Shown here one piece after another: positions 14,087-24,971 of a stretch of DNA of 64,000 nt. The notes beneath the pieces were generated by a model, which was not told the origin of the DNA, did no database searches, and was given only the letters and a program-made list of their open reading frames with translations. Every line of letters starts with the position of its first letter. The stretch's first letter is position 1. The DNA comes from Arcuatula senhousia (taxonomy: Eukaryota; Mollusca; Bivalvia; Mytilida; Mytilidae). The position numbers were made by a program, and so were the translations under genes. Location: positions 23,695,260-23,759,259 of the forward strand of contig OZ020313.1 of NCBI GenBank assembly GCA_963971305.1, given 5' to 3'.

Positions 14087-15091
14087 TGCGCTAGGAAAAC
14101 GAACGAAAATGGCACCGTTTCTTGGAAAAACACGAAAATCAGTTGAAAAACCACACTGAACCAAAATTTAATAAAGCTCCAAGTATCCCAGGAGTAATGA
14201 ATTTTTCAAAATCAAATTTGACCCCCCACCAACATAAAATAAATTTTCAAAGATACCCCCACCAACATTTTAAAAATGCATTTACACCCCCCACCAAGAG
14301 AAAAATAAAAAAACGGCGTCCCCCCCTTCCCATGTCAATTTAAATGGAACAGCCCTAACCTCTGCCACCGGTAAATTTTGTACCCTAAGATAAAGCGTGG
14401 AATAAAATACAGACAGCAACGTGATTGGTTGATATAAAATAATATTTAAATAGATGAATGAATAAACTTCTGTTAAATATTGACAAAGAAATTCTGGTGC
14501 CAATCATGTGTTTACAGGGTGCTCGCATCTTTGAAAATTTGGGTTTTGAAAATAAAATCGAAAAATCACCCCCCTTTTTTCAACCTAAAATTACGTTCAT
14601 TAACGCCGCATAGACATAGGTTTTTTATTGGCTAAAAATAAACGTTTGGATGTTAACTGAAAGATTTTGACCCATAGAAAGTGAAAATCGGTCAATAACT
14701 ATTTTTAAAAAAAATGAATGCAAGGGTACCCCCTATGGAAAAATGCATTGTTAGCATTTGCGCAGTTATAACCAGTAAGCTCGATCAAGCTTTAAATTAT
14801 TATCTCCCTTTGCTGTTTTTGACAAAAAGATCTATATCCAATTTAATTTGGGTCAGTGCAAGATGAAACTTTCTATTAACTTTAAGTTAACATACCAGGA
14901 CAAAGAAACATCAAAATATCAATGTTTTACCGTCGACTTTACAAAAACCAAATTGCATTGAACTTAAATGCAAAAATTCAAATTTTCACAAAAATAATTT
15001 CCACGGTAGAAATGAAAAATTATGGTTGCATATTGACAAACAGCATCTTTGAAATGATAATCTACAATTTCATGATGCACAGGGAAGATGG

Positions 15092-18000
15092 AGAAAATTT
15101 ATGCATCTTTGGAGACTTTAACATCAGCTTGCTTCACAATTTTACCAAGCTATGCAGAGATTACCTAGAGTTACTAAGAATGTTCAGTCTGCGGCAAATT
15201 ATTACCAATCCCACAAGAGTGACTAACTCTAGCAGCACGTTGCTGGATCACATCATTACCAACAGAGATGATAAGATTAGTCAGCACGGTGTTATAGAAA
15301 CTGGGCTTAGTGACCACTTCATGACTTTTTGTACAAGAAAGAGTGTCCGCAATAAAACAGGCGGGAAAGAACATAGTAGCATCAAAATAAGATCAATAAA
15401 ACACTATGATAAACAAATATTTATAGATAAACTTGAAAAATTGAATTGGGCAAATTTATATGTATGTAGAAATATAAACAATGCTTGGGTTATTTTTAAA
15501 AAACTATTTTTATCAGTTTTAGACGAAGTGGCTCCAATAAAAGAAATTAAAATTAAAAGTAAAACAGAGCCATGGACATGATGGATGACATCTGAAATCA
15601 TAGAAACTATTAGAGAAAGAGATATTTTTTTTGAGAAATACAAAAAATCGAGAGATAATGATTTTTATAAAATATTTTGTCAACTCAGAAATAAAGTACA
15701 AAGAATGATAAAAACTGCTAAAGAGAATTATTTTGAAAATAAGATAGATGAAAATCAAAATAACCCCAAAAAACTTTGGGAACAGTTTAAGAACTTAGGG
15801 TACAGTAACAAGCAAAAAGATAGAGCAAATATAGTTTTAGAGATCGATAAAGAAATAACACATGATGCTAGAAAAATTGTGAATCACTTTAATGTATTTT
15901 TCACTTGCATTGCTGAGTCACTGGTTAAAAAACTACCACAAGCTGAACACATTTATGATACTTGTTCAAACATTTTTAAAAGGTACTATAGAAAGGTGTT
16001 TTGTAAAAATTTATATTTAGAATTGTCATCTGTAACTGAAGATTTTGTTCTTAAAGAGTTACAAAAACTTAATGCCAGTAAAAGTACAGGCCTGGATGGG
16101 ATACCGTCAAAATTTTTAAAAGACGGAGCATTTATACTTGTTAAACCTATTACATATTTAGTAAATATTTCAATAAATAGTGGCATAGTGCCTCATGAAA
16201 TGAAGCAAGCTCGAGTCTGTCCAATTTACAAAAAAAGTAATCGTCTAGATGTTGGTAATTATAGACCTGTTAGCATTCTAGTTATTATATCCAAGATCTT
16301 AGAAAGAGCTGTTTATATCCAATTAGAACAGTATCTGAATAAGAATAACTTGTTATATGAATTACAATCTGGTTTCAGATCAAAATATTCAACCGATACC
16401 TGTTTGATACATTTATTAGACCACATTAAGTCACAGACTGCACGAGGTCTCTACACTGGCATGATCATGCTCGATTTGCAAAAAGCTTTTGACACAGTTG
16501 ATCATCAGATATTATGTAAAAAACTTCAAACCATGGGGGTAACTTCAATTAAATGGTTTGAATCCTATTTAACAGGCCGTCAACAAAAGGTAAAAGCCAA
16601 CGGCACTGAATCTGATTTTCTCTGTGTCAATTGTGGGGTCCCCCAATGAAGTATTTTAGGGCCATTACTTTTCTTATGTTATGTGAACGACATGTCTGCC
16701 AGTGTGGGGACCGACTGCAAGCTGTTGCTATATGCGGACGACAGTGCTATTTTATTATGTCGCCTGCAACGTGTTGCAGAAGCGACATATAGGGGTTACT
16801 TTGGCACCATCCGTCGTCTTGCGTCGTCGTCCTGCGTCGTCGTCCTGCGTCGTCCTGCGGCGTCACAAAAATTTCCGTCGCAGTTTTCCAGGCAACTACA
16901 TGCCACAGCTTCTTGATATTTGGTATGTAGCTTCATCACATAGTACTATAAGGTGTAAAGCGATTTTATGCCGAAAAAATAACTACTTCCTGTTTGACGA
17001 ATACTTAACGTTTTATATATAATGGACATAGATGCCAAATTTCCGTCGCAGTTTTCCAGGCAACTACATGCCACAGCTTCTTGATATTTGGTATGTAGCT
17101 TCATCTCATGGTACTATAAGGTGTAAAGCGATTTTATGCCTGAAAAATAACTACTTCCTGTTTGACGAATACTTAACATTTTATATAAAATGGACATAGA
17201 TGCCAAATTTTCGTTGCAGTTTTCCAGGCACCTACATGCCACAGCCTTTTGATATTTTGTATGTAGCTTCATTGCATAGTACTATAAGGTGTAAGGCGAT
17301 TTTATGCCATAAAAATTAACTACATCCTGTTTGGCAAACAAACATAGATACGCAGGCGACATATGCCTTCCGGGGAAGGCTCCATCTAGTTTTCTGATAA
17401 ATGTCCAGAAGTTATATCTTCAAAACTTAGTAAAGAACTTAAATCTTGCAGCAAATGGCTAGTGGATAATAAATTAAGCCTCCATTTGGGAAAAACGGAG
17501 TGCATACTTTTTGGCACTAAAAGAAAACTCAGGAAAATTAATGAGTTCAGTATTTCTTGTAATAATCACACTATTTTGTCTCAAAATAGTGTGAAATATT
17601 TGGGTTTACAAATTGATCAATTCCTTTCTGGTGACATTATAGTCAACTGTATTTTGCAAAAAGCCAACTCAAGACTAAAATTCTTATACAGAAATGCAAA
17701 GTGTTTATCTGAAAAATCTAGAAAAACACTTTGCATGGCTTTAATTCAATGTCATTTTGATTATGTGTGTTCAGCTTGGTACAATAATGTCAACAAAACC
17801 TTGCAAAAGAAACTTCAGATTATGCAAAATAAGATTATGAGATTTATAAAAGGGTATGATTATAGACACAGAATTGATTATACTGTATTTAACAATGTTA
17901 GATTTTTAAATGTTAACAACAGAGTAAAACAAATGAGACTAAATCATTGTCATAAAATATTTTATAATAAGTGTCCTTTGTATATGAGAACAAACTTTGT

Positions 18001-18594
18001 TAAATCAAGAGATATGATCTCCTATAATACTAGATCAAATGAATTTAATTTTTATGTACCATCAGTAAATGGACAATCAGCAAATACATTTTACTATAAT
18101 GCCATCAAAGATTGGAATTGTCTCCCTTCTGACATCAAAAACATCAAGAGCTCACGTGCATTTAAAGATAAGGTCAAATTTTGTATCAAATTTTCCATAA
18201 ATTTCCTTAATTTATTTTAATTTTTAATTATCTGGTAATCCAGATTAACTTTATTATTGCACTGCCTAAGTTTTTTGAGCCGGTTGTTGTTTCATTTTAT
18301 TTTTTAACCTATAAGTTATTTTTGCTAGTTGAGGACCCCGTTGGAAATAAGCTTTCAAGCTTTCACGGGATATCCTCGGTTAAATATCAACTTTGGGTCA
18401 GAAATTGATTTTAACACAACCTACTTTATATTACTTTTAAATGTGTAATGATAAATATTATGTATTAAAGTGTATGTCATTAATATCACATATACATATT
18501 GGCTATATTATTATAATTATAAATGTATATCTATGTCAGATGTTTATGTAATTGTATATGTTGATATTTAATCAAAATAAATCTATCTATCTAT
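15092..18594 (+). pseudogene. 5'-truncated, inactivated EN-RT non-LTR retrotransposon (CR1/L2/Jockey-like)
   Basis: The frame opens within the AP-type endonuclease: GDFN near 15114, then LDHIITNRDD and GLSDHF near 15246-15325. It continues into a reverse transcriptase with NYRPVS (16258), SGFRSKYSTD (16370), LDLQKAFDTVDH (16471) and the catalytic YADD at 16731-16742. The C-terminal thumb/connection region is at 17462-18220. It ends in an ATCT microsatellite tail at 18580-18594. Breaks are a TGA at 15579-15581, a TGA at 16647-16649 replacing the glycine codon of the conserved QGS motif, and a 635-bp insertion at 16757-17391. The N-terminal endonuclease and any ORF1 are missing. Clade placement is by general likeness only. 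No clean target duplication is visible. Confidence 0.85.
16757..17391 (+). mobile_element. Hairpin-ended element with three ~170-bp tandem units, inside the LINE RT
   Basis: It starts with ATGTCGCCTGCAACGTGTTG, then AGAAGCGACAT (hairpin), followed by a CGTCGTCCTG microsatellite. Three tandem units (from about 16869, 17039 and 17214) share TCTTGATATTTGGTATGTAG and ACTTCCTGTTTG. It ends GCAGGCGACATATGCC...CATCTAG. Removing it rejoins the LINE reading frame exactly after codons for YADDSAIL, with no duplicated target bases, so insertion was between T residues. This fits a non-autonomous Helentron-type element; the class is inference. Confidence 0.7.
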
Positions 18595-18655
18595 GCAATG
18601 TTTTGTAAAAAACAGCAAAGGGAGATAATAATCTAAAGCTCGATCGAGCTTACCT

Positions 18656-19195
18656 AGCTCGATTGATCTACCTAGCTCGTTTTGCACTTATACCTAACCT
18701 GTTTGTGTCAGAAAAAACCTACAGTAGCTGCGGTTTTATATGGTCCTTTTGATTATTTTTTTTATATTTGCAGATTCTATGGCCTGCTAAATCAGAAATT
18801 TTCAATAAGGACCATTAAGAGCTACAGAACCGCAGCTAGAAAAACCTGCTAGACGTATTAAATGTTGTATAAATACAATACTAAAAGAGTATATTTTTTT
18901 CTGAATGAAGGGACTGTGGTCAATCCCTTTGGGCGTTTTCAGTTGACCTACTCGAGTTAACTAGAGTTAACCAGAGTAACAAATAAACAACTAGAGTTCG
19001 TATTCAGGTAAACCCTGATGACCTTTAACCCCTACTCGAGTTTAACTCTGGCTAAAGCAGGGTTGGTACTGAGTACATGACGTCATGAGAAGAATTTACC
19101 TACATTGTACATGACAATGAGACTTAATTTTAAAATTAATACATATCTAATGTTTAATTTATATTAACATGATTAAGAAAAACATGTTCTTTTTT
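18656..19195. other. Gene-free stretch with a small foldback
   Basis: Contains an inverted repeat at about 18725-18840: GTAGCTGCGGTT and ATGGTCCTTTTGA on the left, CAATAAGGACCAT and AACCGCAGCTA on the right. This is a foldback MITE remnant. Around 18955-19050 there are repeated ACTCGAGTTAAC/CTAGAGTTAAC words. No coding potential seen. Confidence 0.6.
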
Positions 19196-19299
19196 AGCTC
19201 ACCTGACCCGAAGGGTCATGTGAGCTATTGTCATCGTTAAGCGTCCGTCGTCCGTCCGTCCGTCGTCCGTCCGTCGTCCGTCCGTCGTCCGTCCGTTAA

Positions 19300-22060
19300 C
19301 TTTTCTTCAAAGATCTTCTTCTCTGAAACCACTGAAGGGATTGCATTGATACTTGGTATACATGATCTTTAGGATGTCCTCTACCAAGTTTGTGAATTAT
19401 ATACATGTCGACCAACCAACATGGCTGCCGTTGCTAAAAATAGAACAGGGGGGTCAGACCATTGTTTTTGGCTTATAACTCAAAAAGTATAAGAGATAGA
19501 GAAAATCCGAAGCAACCTTCCTTGTTCAGCATCAAAAGCTCTACGAATCTCTCCATTGAGTCGAAGTTGTGAAACGACTCCTTATAGGAGTTATTGCCCT
19601 TTAATCATCAAATTTGACCATTTTTGCAGTTTTTTGGACAATATCTTGAAAACCGTTAGAGCTAGAGGAAAAGTTAGCATTGCAGAATTGTTTAGCTCAT
19701 TGAGATCTACAAAAATGATTTCAGGGTCTAAATTGTCAGATCAGCCGTTTAAGAGTTATTCCCCTTTAACTGTTTTTTTCCATTAATTTACACTGATTTT
19801 CAAAAATCTTCTTCTCTAAAACTACTGAAGGGATTGCATTGATACTTGTTATACATGATCTTTAGGATGTCCTCTACCAAGTTTGTGAATTATATACATG
19901 TTGACCAACCAACATGGCTGCCGTTGCTAAAAATACAACAGGGGGGGTCAGACCATTGTTTTTGGCTTATAACTCAAAAAGTATGAAGAATAGAGAAAAT
20001 CCGAAGCAACCTTCCTTGTTCAGCATCAAAAGCTCTAAGAATCTCTCCATTGAGTCAAAGTTGTGAAACGACTCCCTATAGGAGTTATTGCCCTTTAATC
20101 ATCAAATTTGACCATTTTTGCAGTTTTTGGACAATATCTTGAAAACCGTTAGAGCTAGAGGAAAAGTTAGCATTGCAGAATTGTTTAGCTCATATAGATC
20201 TACAAAAATGATTTCAGGGTCTAAATTGTCAGATCAGCCGTTTAAGAGTTATTCCCCTTTAACTGTTTTTTCCATTAATTTACACTGATTTTCAAAAATC
20301 TTTTTCTCTAAAACAACTGAAGGGAATGCATTGATACTTGGTTTACTTGATCTTTAGGATGTCCTCTACCAAGTTTGTGAATTATATACATGTCGACCAA
20401 CCAACATGGCTGCCGTTGCTAAAAATAGAACAGGGGGGTCAGACCATTGTTTTTGGCTTATAACTCAAAAAGTATAAGAGATAGAGAAAATCCGAAGCAA
20501 CCTTCCTTGTTCAGCATCAAAAGCTCTACGAATCTCTCCATTGAGTCGAAGTTGTGAAACGACTCCTTATAGGAGTTATTGCCCTTTAATCATCAAATTT
20601 GACCATTTTTGCAGTTTTTTGGACAATATCTTGAAAACCGTTAGAGCTAGAGAAAAAGTTAGCATTGCAGAATTGTTTAGCTCATTGAGATCTACAAAAA
20701 TGATTTCAGGGTCTAAATTGTCAGATCAGCCGTTTAAGAGTTATTCCCCTTTAACTGTTTTTTTCCATTAATTTACACTGATTTTCAAAAATCTTCTTCT
20801 CTAAAACTACTGAAGGGATTGCATTGATACTTGTTATACATGATCTTTAGGATGTCCTCTACCAAGTTTGTGAATTATATACATGTTGACCAACCAACAT
20901 GGCTGCCGTTGCTAAAAATACAACAGGGGGGGTCAGACCATTGTTTTTGGCTTATAACTCAAAAAGTATGAAGAATAGAGAAAATCCGAAGCAACCTTCC
21001 TTGTTCAGCATCAAAAGCTCTAAGAATCTCTCCATTGAGTCAAAGTTGTGAAACGACTCCCTATAGGAGTTATTGCCCTTTAATCATCAAATTTGACCAT
21101 TTTTGCAGTTTTTGGACAATATCTTGAAAACCGTTAGAGCTAGAGGAAAAGTTAGCATTGCAGAATTGTTTAGCTCATTTAGATCTACAAAAATGATTTC
21201 AGGGTCTAAATTGTCAGATCAGCCGTTTAAGAGTTATTCCCCTTTAACTGTTTTTTCCATTAATTTACACTGATTTTCAAAAATCTTTTTCTCTAAAACA
21301 ACTGAAGGGAATGCATTGATACTTGGTTTACTTGATCTTTAGGATGTCCTCTACAAAGTTTGTGAATTATATACATGTCGACCAACCAACATGGCGGCCG
21401 TTGCTAAAAATAGAACAGGGGGGTCAGACCATTGTTTTTGGCTTATAACTCAAAAAGTATAAGAGATAGAGAAAATCCGAAGCAACCTTCCTTGTTCAGC
21501 ATCAAAAGCTCTACGAATCTCTCCATTGAGTCGAAGTTGTGAAACGACTCCTTATAGGAGTTATTGCCCTTTAATCATCAAAATTGACCATTTTTGCAGT
21601 TTTTGCGCAATATCTTGAAAAACGTTAGAGCTAGAGGAAAAGTTAGCATTGCAGAATTGTTTAGCTCATTGAGATCTACAAAAGCGATTTTCAGGGTCTA
21701 AATTGTCAGATCAGCCGTTTAAAAGTTATTCCCCTTTAACTGTTTTTTTTCCATTAATTTACACTGATTTTCAAAAATCTTCTCCTCTAAAACCACTGAA
21801 GGGATTGCATTGATACTTGGTATACATGATCTTTAGGATGTCCTCTACCAAGTTTGTGAATTATATACATGTCCACCAACCAACATGGCGGCCGTTGCTA
21901 AAAATAGAACAGGGGGGTCAAACCATTTTTTTTGGCTTATAACTCAACAAGTAAAAGAGATAAAGAAAATCGGAAGCAAATTTTCTTGTTCAGCATCAAA
22001 AGGTCCTTACAGTAGTTATTGCCCCCCTTTTTTTTTCTATTAATTTAAACTGATTTCCAA
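19300..22060 (+). repeat. Tandem ~490-bp units arranged as a 985-bp dimer
   Basis: Units begin near 19307, 19799, 20291, 20784, 21277 and 21769 (CAAAAATCTTCTTCTCT). Odd and even units share private variants (for example ATAGAACAGG versus ATACAACAGGG, and GACTCCTTATAGG versus GACTCCCTATAGG), so amplification proceeded by 985-bp dimers. The last unit decays from about 21990. The short frames repeated in these units are not genes. Confidence 0.88.
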
Positions 22061-22167
22061 AAATCTTCTCTGAAACCACTGAAAGAATTGTTTTGCAACT
22101 TTGTATACTTGAAAGTTTGTGAAATTTATTCAAACTTTGGCATAAGAGATCAGGTGAGCGATTCAGG

Positions 22168-23290
22168 CTGGTCAAAGTTGTCAGATGACCCCTTATAGGG
22201 GTTACGGCCCCTTAAAGGTGAAAAATAGCATTTTTTCATGTTTTTGGCCTACAGAATGAAAACTATTGCAGATAGAGATTAGCTGTTGCTTGCTTAAATG
22301 TTTAGCTCATTTAGCTCTACGAAATTCTCCATAGGGTCGAAGTTGTCAGATGACCCCTTATAGGGGTTACGGCCCCTTAAAGGTGAAAAATAGCCATTTT
22401 TCATGTTTTTGGCCTACAGAATGAAAACTATTGCAGATAGAGATTAGCTGTTGCTTGCTTAAATGTTTAGCTCATTTAGCTCTACGAAAGTCTCCATAGG
22501 GTCAAAGTTGTCAGATGACCCCTTATAGGGGTTACGGCCCTTGAAAAATAGCGTTTTTTCATGTTTTTGTCCTACAGAATGGAAACTATTGCACATAGAG
22601 ATTAGCTGTTGCTTGCTTAAATGTTCAGCTCATTTAGCTCTACAAAATTCTCCATAGGGTCCACGTTGTCAGATGACCCCTTATAGGGGTTACGGCCTAT
22701 GAAAAATAGCGATTTTTCATGTTTTTGTCCTACAGAATGAAAACTATTGCAGATAGAGATTAGCTGTTGCTTGCTTAAATGTTCAGCTCATTTAGCTCTA
22801 CAAAATTCTCCATAGGATCGAAGTTGTCAGATGACCCCTTATAGGGGTTACGGCCCTTGCAAAATAGCGATTTTTCATGTTTTTGGCCTACAGAATGAAA
22901 ACTATTGCACATAGAGATTAGCTGTTGCTTGTTTAAATGTTCAGCTCATTAAGCTCTACAAAATTCTCCATAGGGTCGAAGTTGTCAGATGATCCCTTAT
23001 AGGGGTTACGGCCCTTGAAAAAAGCGATTTTTTCATGTTTTTGGCCTACAGAATGAAAACTATTGCAGATAGAGATTAGCTGTTGCTTGTTTAAGTGTTC
23101 AGCTCATTTAGCTCTACAAAAGTCTCCATAGGGTCGAAGTTGTCAGATGACTCCTTATAGGGGTTATGGCCCCTTATAGGTGAAAAATGGTGTTTTTGGC
23201 CTATAGAATGAAAACTATTGCAGGTAGAGAAAAGCTGTTGCTTGCTTAAATGTTCAGCTCATTTAGCTCTACATAAGTATAGGGTCAACA
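22168..23290 (+). repeat. Seven tandem ~160-bp units
   Basis: Core GTTGTCAGATGACCCCTTAT recurs near 22178, 22344, 22508, 22667, 22826, 22981 and 23138, each followed by GAATGAAAACTATTGC and TTGCTTGCTTAAATG. The same unit type fills the elements at 9330, 36044 and 50423. Confidence 0.88.
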
Positions 23291-23333
23291 TCAAGACCAG
23301 GTGAGCGATTCAGGCTCCTGGGAGCCTCTTGTT

Positions 23334-23800
23334 ATGTTTTATTGTCTTATTTATGAATATCTGTAGTCCTTAAAGCTGGCTTATTGTCAAATATTATATT
23401 AACGCAGGTATCTAAACTATCCCATTCCACTTCCATCTCCTCAAGAGTCTCCATATCTCAATAATCAACCATTAATCATAATGTACCAAAAATATAAACA
23501 ATCCACACTAACATGACCAATGTCATTGGGGAATTGAATCCTGACCATTTGGGGTCAACATGGTCAAGGGTCAGAGCATCTCTGACTCTTGATCCCAAAT
23601 GCAGGAATCAGTGTCAGACGCGTCATGCTAGTTCATCATTGAAATCCTGTAAAATGAAGATATACCAAATTTTGCCTTTCAAAGTTCTGTTACATGTATT
23701 TCATAGAGCTACAACAAGAGCTGGTCACATCTAATAAATTAAAGATGAACATGCATGCATGATTTGGAAAAAAAAGGACATGTAAAAAGCATAACATTTT
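23334..23800. other. Gene-free stretch
   Basis: No repeat boundary or coding frame that I can support. A 73-codon frame at 23513-23734 has no recognisable features. Confidence 0.4.
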
Positions 23801-24750
23801 TTGGCCGGATTTCACTAGTGAAAATCCGGGTTATAAAATGGTGAATGTCGGGCGGGTGGCGGGCGGACGGCGGGCGGACGGCGGGCGGGGAAAATACTTT
23901 CGTAACAGTTTTCTCAGCAACTTCTAATCACAGCCTCTTGATATTTGGTATGCAGCATCAACATGGGCTCCCATAAGGTGGGATTCAATTTCAGGTCTGT
24001 CGCTCACCTACTTCCTGTTTACTGACTTAGTTAATTTTTGACATAAATGTCCAATTATAGAAAATTTTCGTAACAGTTTTTTCAGCAACTACTAATCACA
24101 GCCTCTTGATATTTGGTATGCAGCATCAGTATGGGCTCCCATAAGGTGGGATTCGATTTCAGGTCTGTCGCTCATCTACTTCCTGTTTACTGACTTATTC
24201 CACATCTCAATATCGTATATTAGTTAATTTTTGACATAAATGTCCAATTATAGAAAATTTTCGTAACAGTTTTCTCAGCAACTACTAATCACAGCCTCTT
24301 GATATTTGGTATGCAGCATCAGTATAGGCTCCCATAAGGTGGGATTCGATTTCAGGTCTGTCGCTCATCTACTTCCTGTTTACCGACTTAGTTAATTTTT
24401 GACATAAATGTCCAATTATAGAAAATTTTCGTAACAGTTTTCTCAGCAACTACTAATCACAGCCTCTTGATATTTGGTATGCAGCATCAGTATGGGCTCC
24501 CATAAGGTGGGATGTGATTTCAGGTCTGTCGCTCATCTACTTCCTGTTTACCTACTTAGTTAATTTTTGACATAAATGTCCAATTATAGAAAATTTTCGT
24601 ATCAGTTTTCTCAGCAACTACTTATCTCAGCTTCTTGATATTTGGTATGAAGCATCAGCATGGGCTACCATAAGGTGGGATCTGATTTCAGGTCTGTGGC
24701 TCATATACTTCCTTTTAAACATGTTAAACAAAATCCGGCCATTTCTGTCT
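23801..24750 (+). mobile_element. GGCCGGATTT-family hairpin element with tandem ~180-bp units
   Basis: Begins GGCCGGATTTCACTAGTGAA then AATCCGG (hairpin), followed by a GGCGGGCGGAC-type GC-rich microsatellite. Then come five units near 23915, 24070, 24255, 24430 and 24600, each with CAGCCTCTTGATATTTGGTA and CATAAGGTGGGAT. Ends near AAATCCGGCCATTTCTG at 24730-24746. The unit core resembles that of the element at 16757-17391. The end lies about 85 bp upstream of the likely MYG1 start codon. Confidence 0.75.
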
Positions 24751-24831
24751 TTGACCCATTTTTCATTTTCTTTTAGTTTCAGATTTCGGCAAAAATTCAC
24801 AACATTCTTCATTCCTGTTTTGAGAAAACTT

Positions 24832-24971
24832 ATGACGTCACCACCCCCAGCAAAGAAAAGCTGTCTTGAGATGAAAATTGGTACACACAATGGCTCTTTC
24901 CATTGTGACGAGGTCTTGGCATGCTTTTTATTAAAACAACTACCAACCTACAAAGATGCTGAAATTGTAAG
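24832..24971 (+). CDS. MYG1: MYG1 exon 1 (start chosen at 24832)
   Basis: Encodes [20 protein letters not shown] and onward to DAEIVR, with the donor AG/GTACAT at 24972. The start at 24832 gives a short polar leader like other animal proteins. The frame is open upstream to an ATG at 24721 with adenine at -3, adding 37 residues rich in Arg/Lys/Phe and free of Asp/Glu, which could act as a mitochondrial presequence. Confidence 0.85.

Larger units (their letters stand above)
11905..14355. mobile_element. PIF/Harbinger-like DNA transposon, non-autonomous, 2451 bp
   Basis: The termini GGGCTGTTCCATT and its inverted complement AATGGAACAGCCC extend into about 40 bp of imperfect inverted repeat (G-rich left arm, C-rich right arm). 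The element splits the MITE sequence GCTAACCTC, leaving TAA on both sides (11902-11904 and 14356-14358). A 3-bp TAA duplication with a GGG start is typical of PIF/Harbinger, Spy or ISL2EU-like families; that assignment is inference. C-rich CCCCCACCAAC runs sit just inside both ends. No transposase is recognised. A SAM-domain exon fragment lies near the right end. Confidence 0.8.
1..14773. repeat. Tandem array of an 868-bp satellite-like unit, with and without a 438-bp MITE
   Basis: The unit beginning TATAGAAACTGCCTC recurs at 303, 1171, 2481, 3347, 4215, 5083, 5951, 7262 and 11010. Short units (303, 2481, 3347, 4215, 5083) are 866-868 bp. Long units (1171, 5951, 7262, 11010) carry an extra 438 bp inserted at the same TATA. 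Copies differ only by scattered substitutions and one-base indels (for example AACTAAAAG versus AACAAAAAG near 1940), so amplification looks recent. Each unit contains a 12-bp inverted repeat, GGACAAAATTTT and its complement, about 16 bp apart (about 4521-4560 in one unit). I see no plausible protein. The array enters from the left of the window and ends at 14773. Whether it is a genuine satellite or a tandem of a larger element is open. Confidence 0.95.
11882..14773 (+). mobile_element. 438-bp TATA-type MITE, fourth copy, split by 11905-14355
   Basis: Only the first 23 bases precede the PIF/Harbinger-like insertion. The remainder runs from 14356 to 14773. The expected TATAGAAAC does not follow; the sequence switches exactly at the MITE terminus to AGTAAGCTCG. 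Confidence 0.88.
14774..18655. mobile_element. Foldback MITE (CTCCCTTTGCTG ends) split by a LINE
   Basis: The left arm 14774-14830 and the right arm 18600-18655 are inverted repeats (left TAAGCTCGATCAAGCTTT; core TTATTATCTCCCTTTGCTG). A related, unsplit copy lies at 35551-35945 and aligns through the interior of the left part to CATGATGCACAGGGAA (about 15070-15085), then resumes at 18597 with AATGTTTTGTAAAAAA. The LINE therefore sits inside this MITE. The right arm extends further (CTAGCTCGATTGATC) than the left arm, which is cut at 14774. Confidence 0.75.
19196..23333 (+). mobile_element. Composite AGCTCACC-family element (4.1 kb) with two kinds of tandem unit
   Basis: Starts with the family hairpin (AGCTCACCTGACCCGAAGGG...GTGAGCT) and a CCGTCCGTCGT microsatellite. 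It ends with the usual GGTGAGCGATTCAGGCTCC palindrome and CTTGTT. The left part is a tandem of about 490-bp units and the right part a tandem of about 160-bp units. At about 22150-22170 the sequence GGTGAGCGATTCAGGCT, normally the element's right terminus, runs straight into the second type of unit. Two elements appear fused. Confidence 0.8.

Noticed and set aside
11905..14355. Autonomous Harbinger transposase
   Set aside because: No DDE or Myb-like frame of adequate length on either strand.
19556..20771. Identical 76-codon frames 985 bp apart
   Set aside because: Parts of the tandem units of the 19196-23333 element.
19196..23333. CRISPR-like array
   Set aside because: Units are 160-490 bp, nearly identical throughout, with no short repeats and unique spacers; a eukaryotic transposon.
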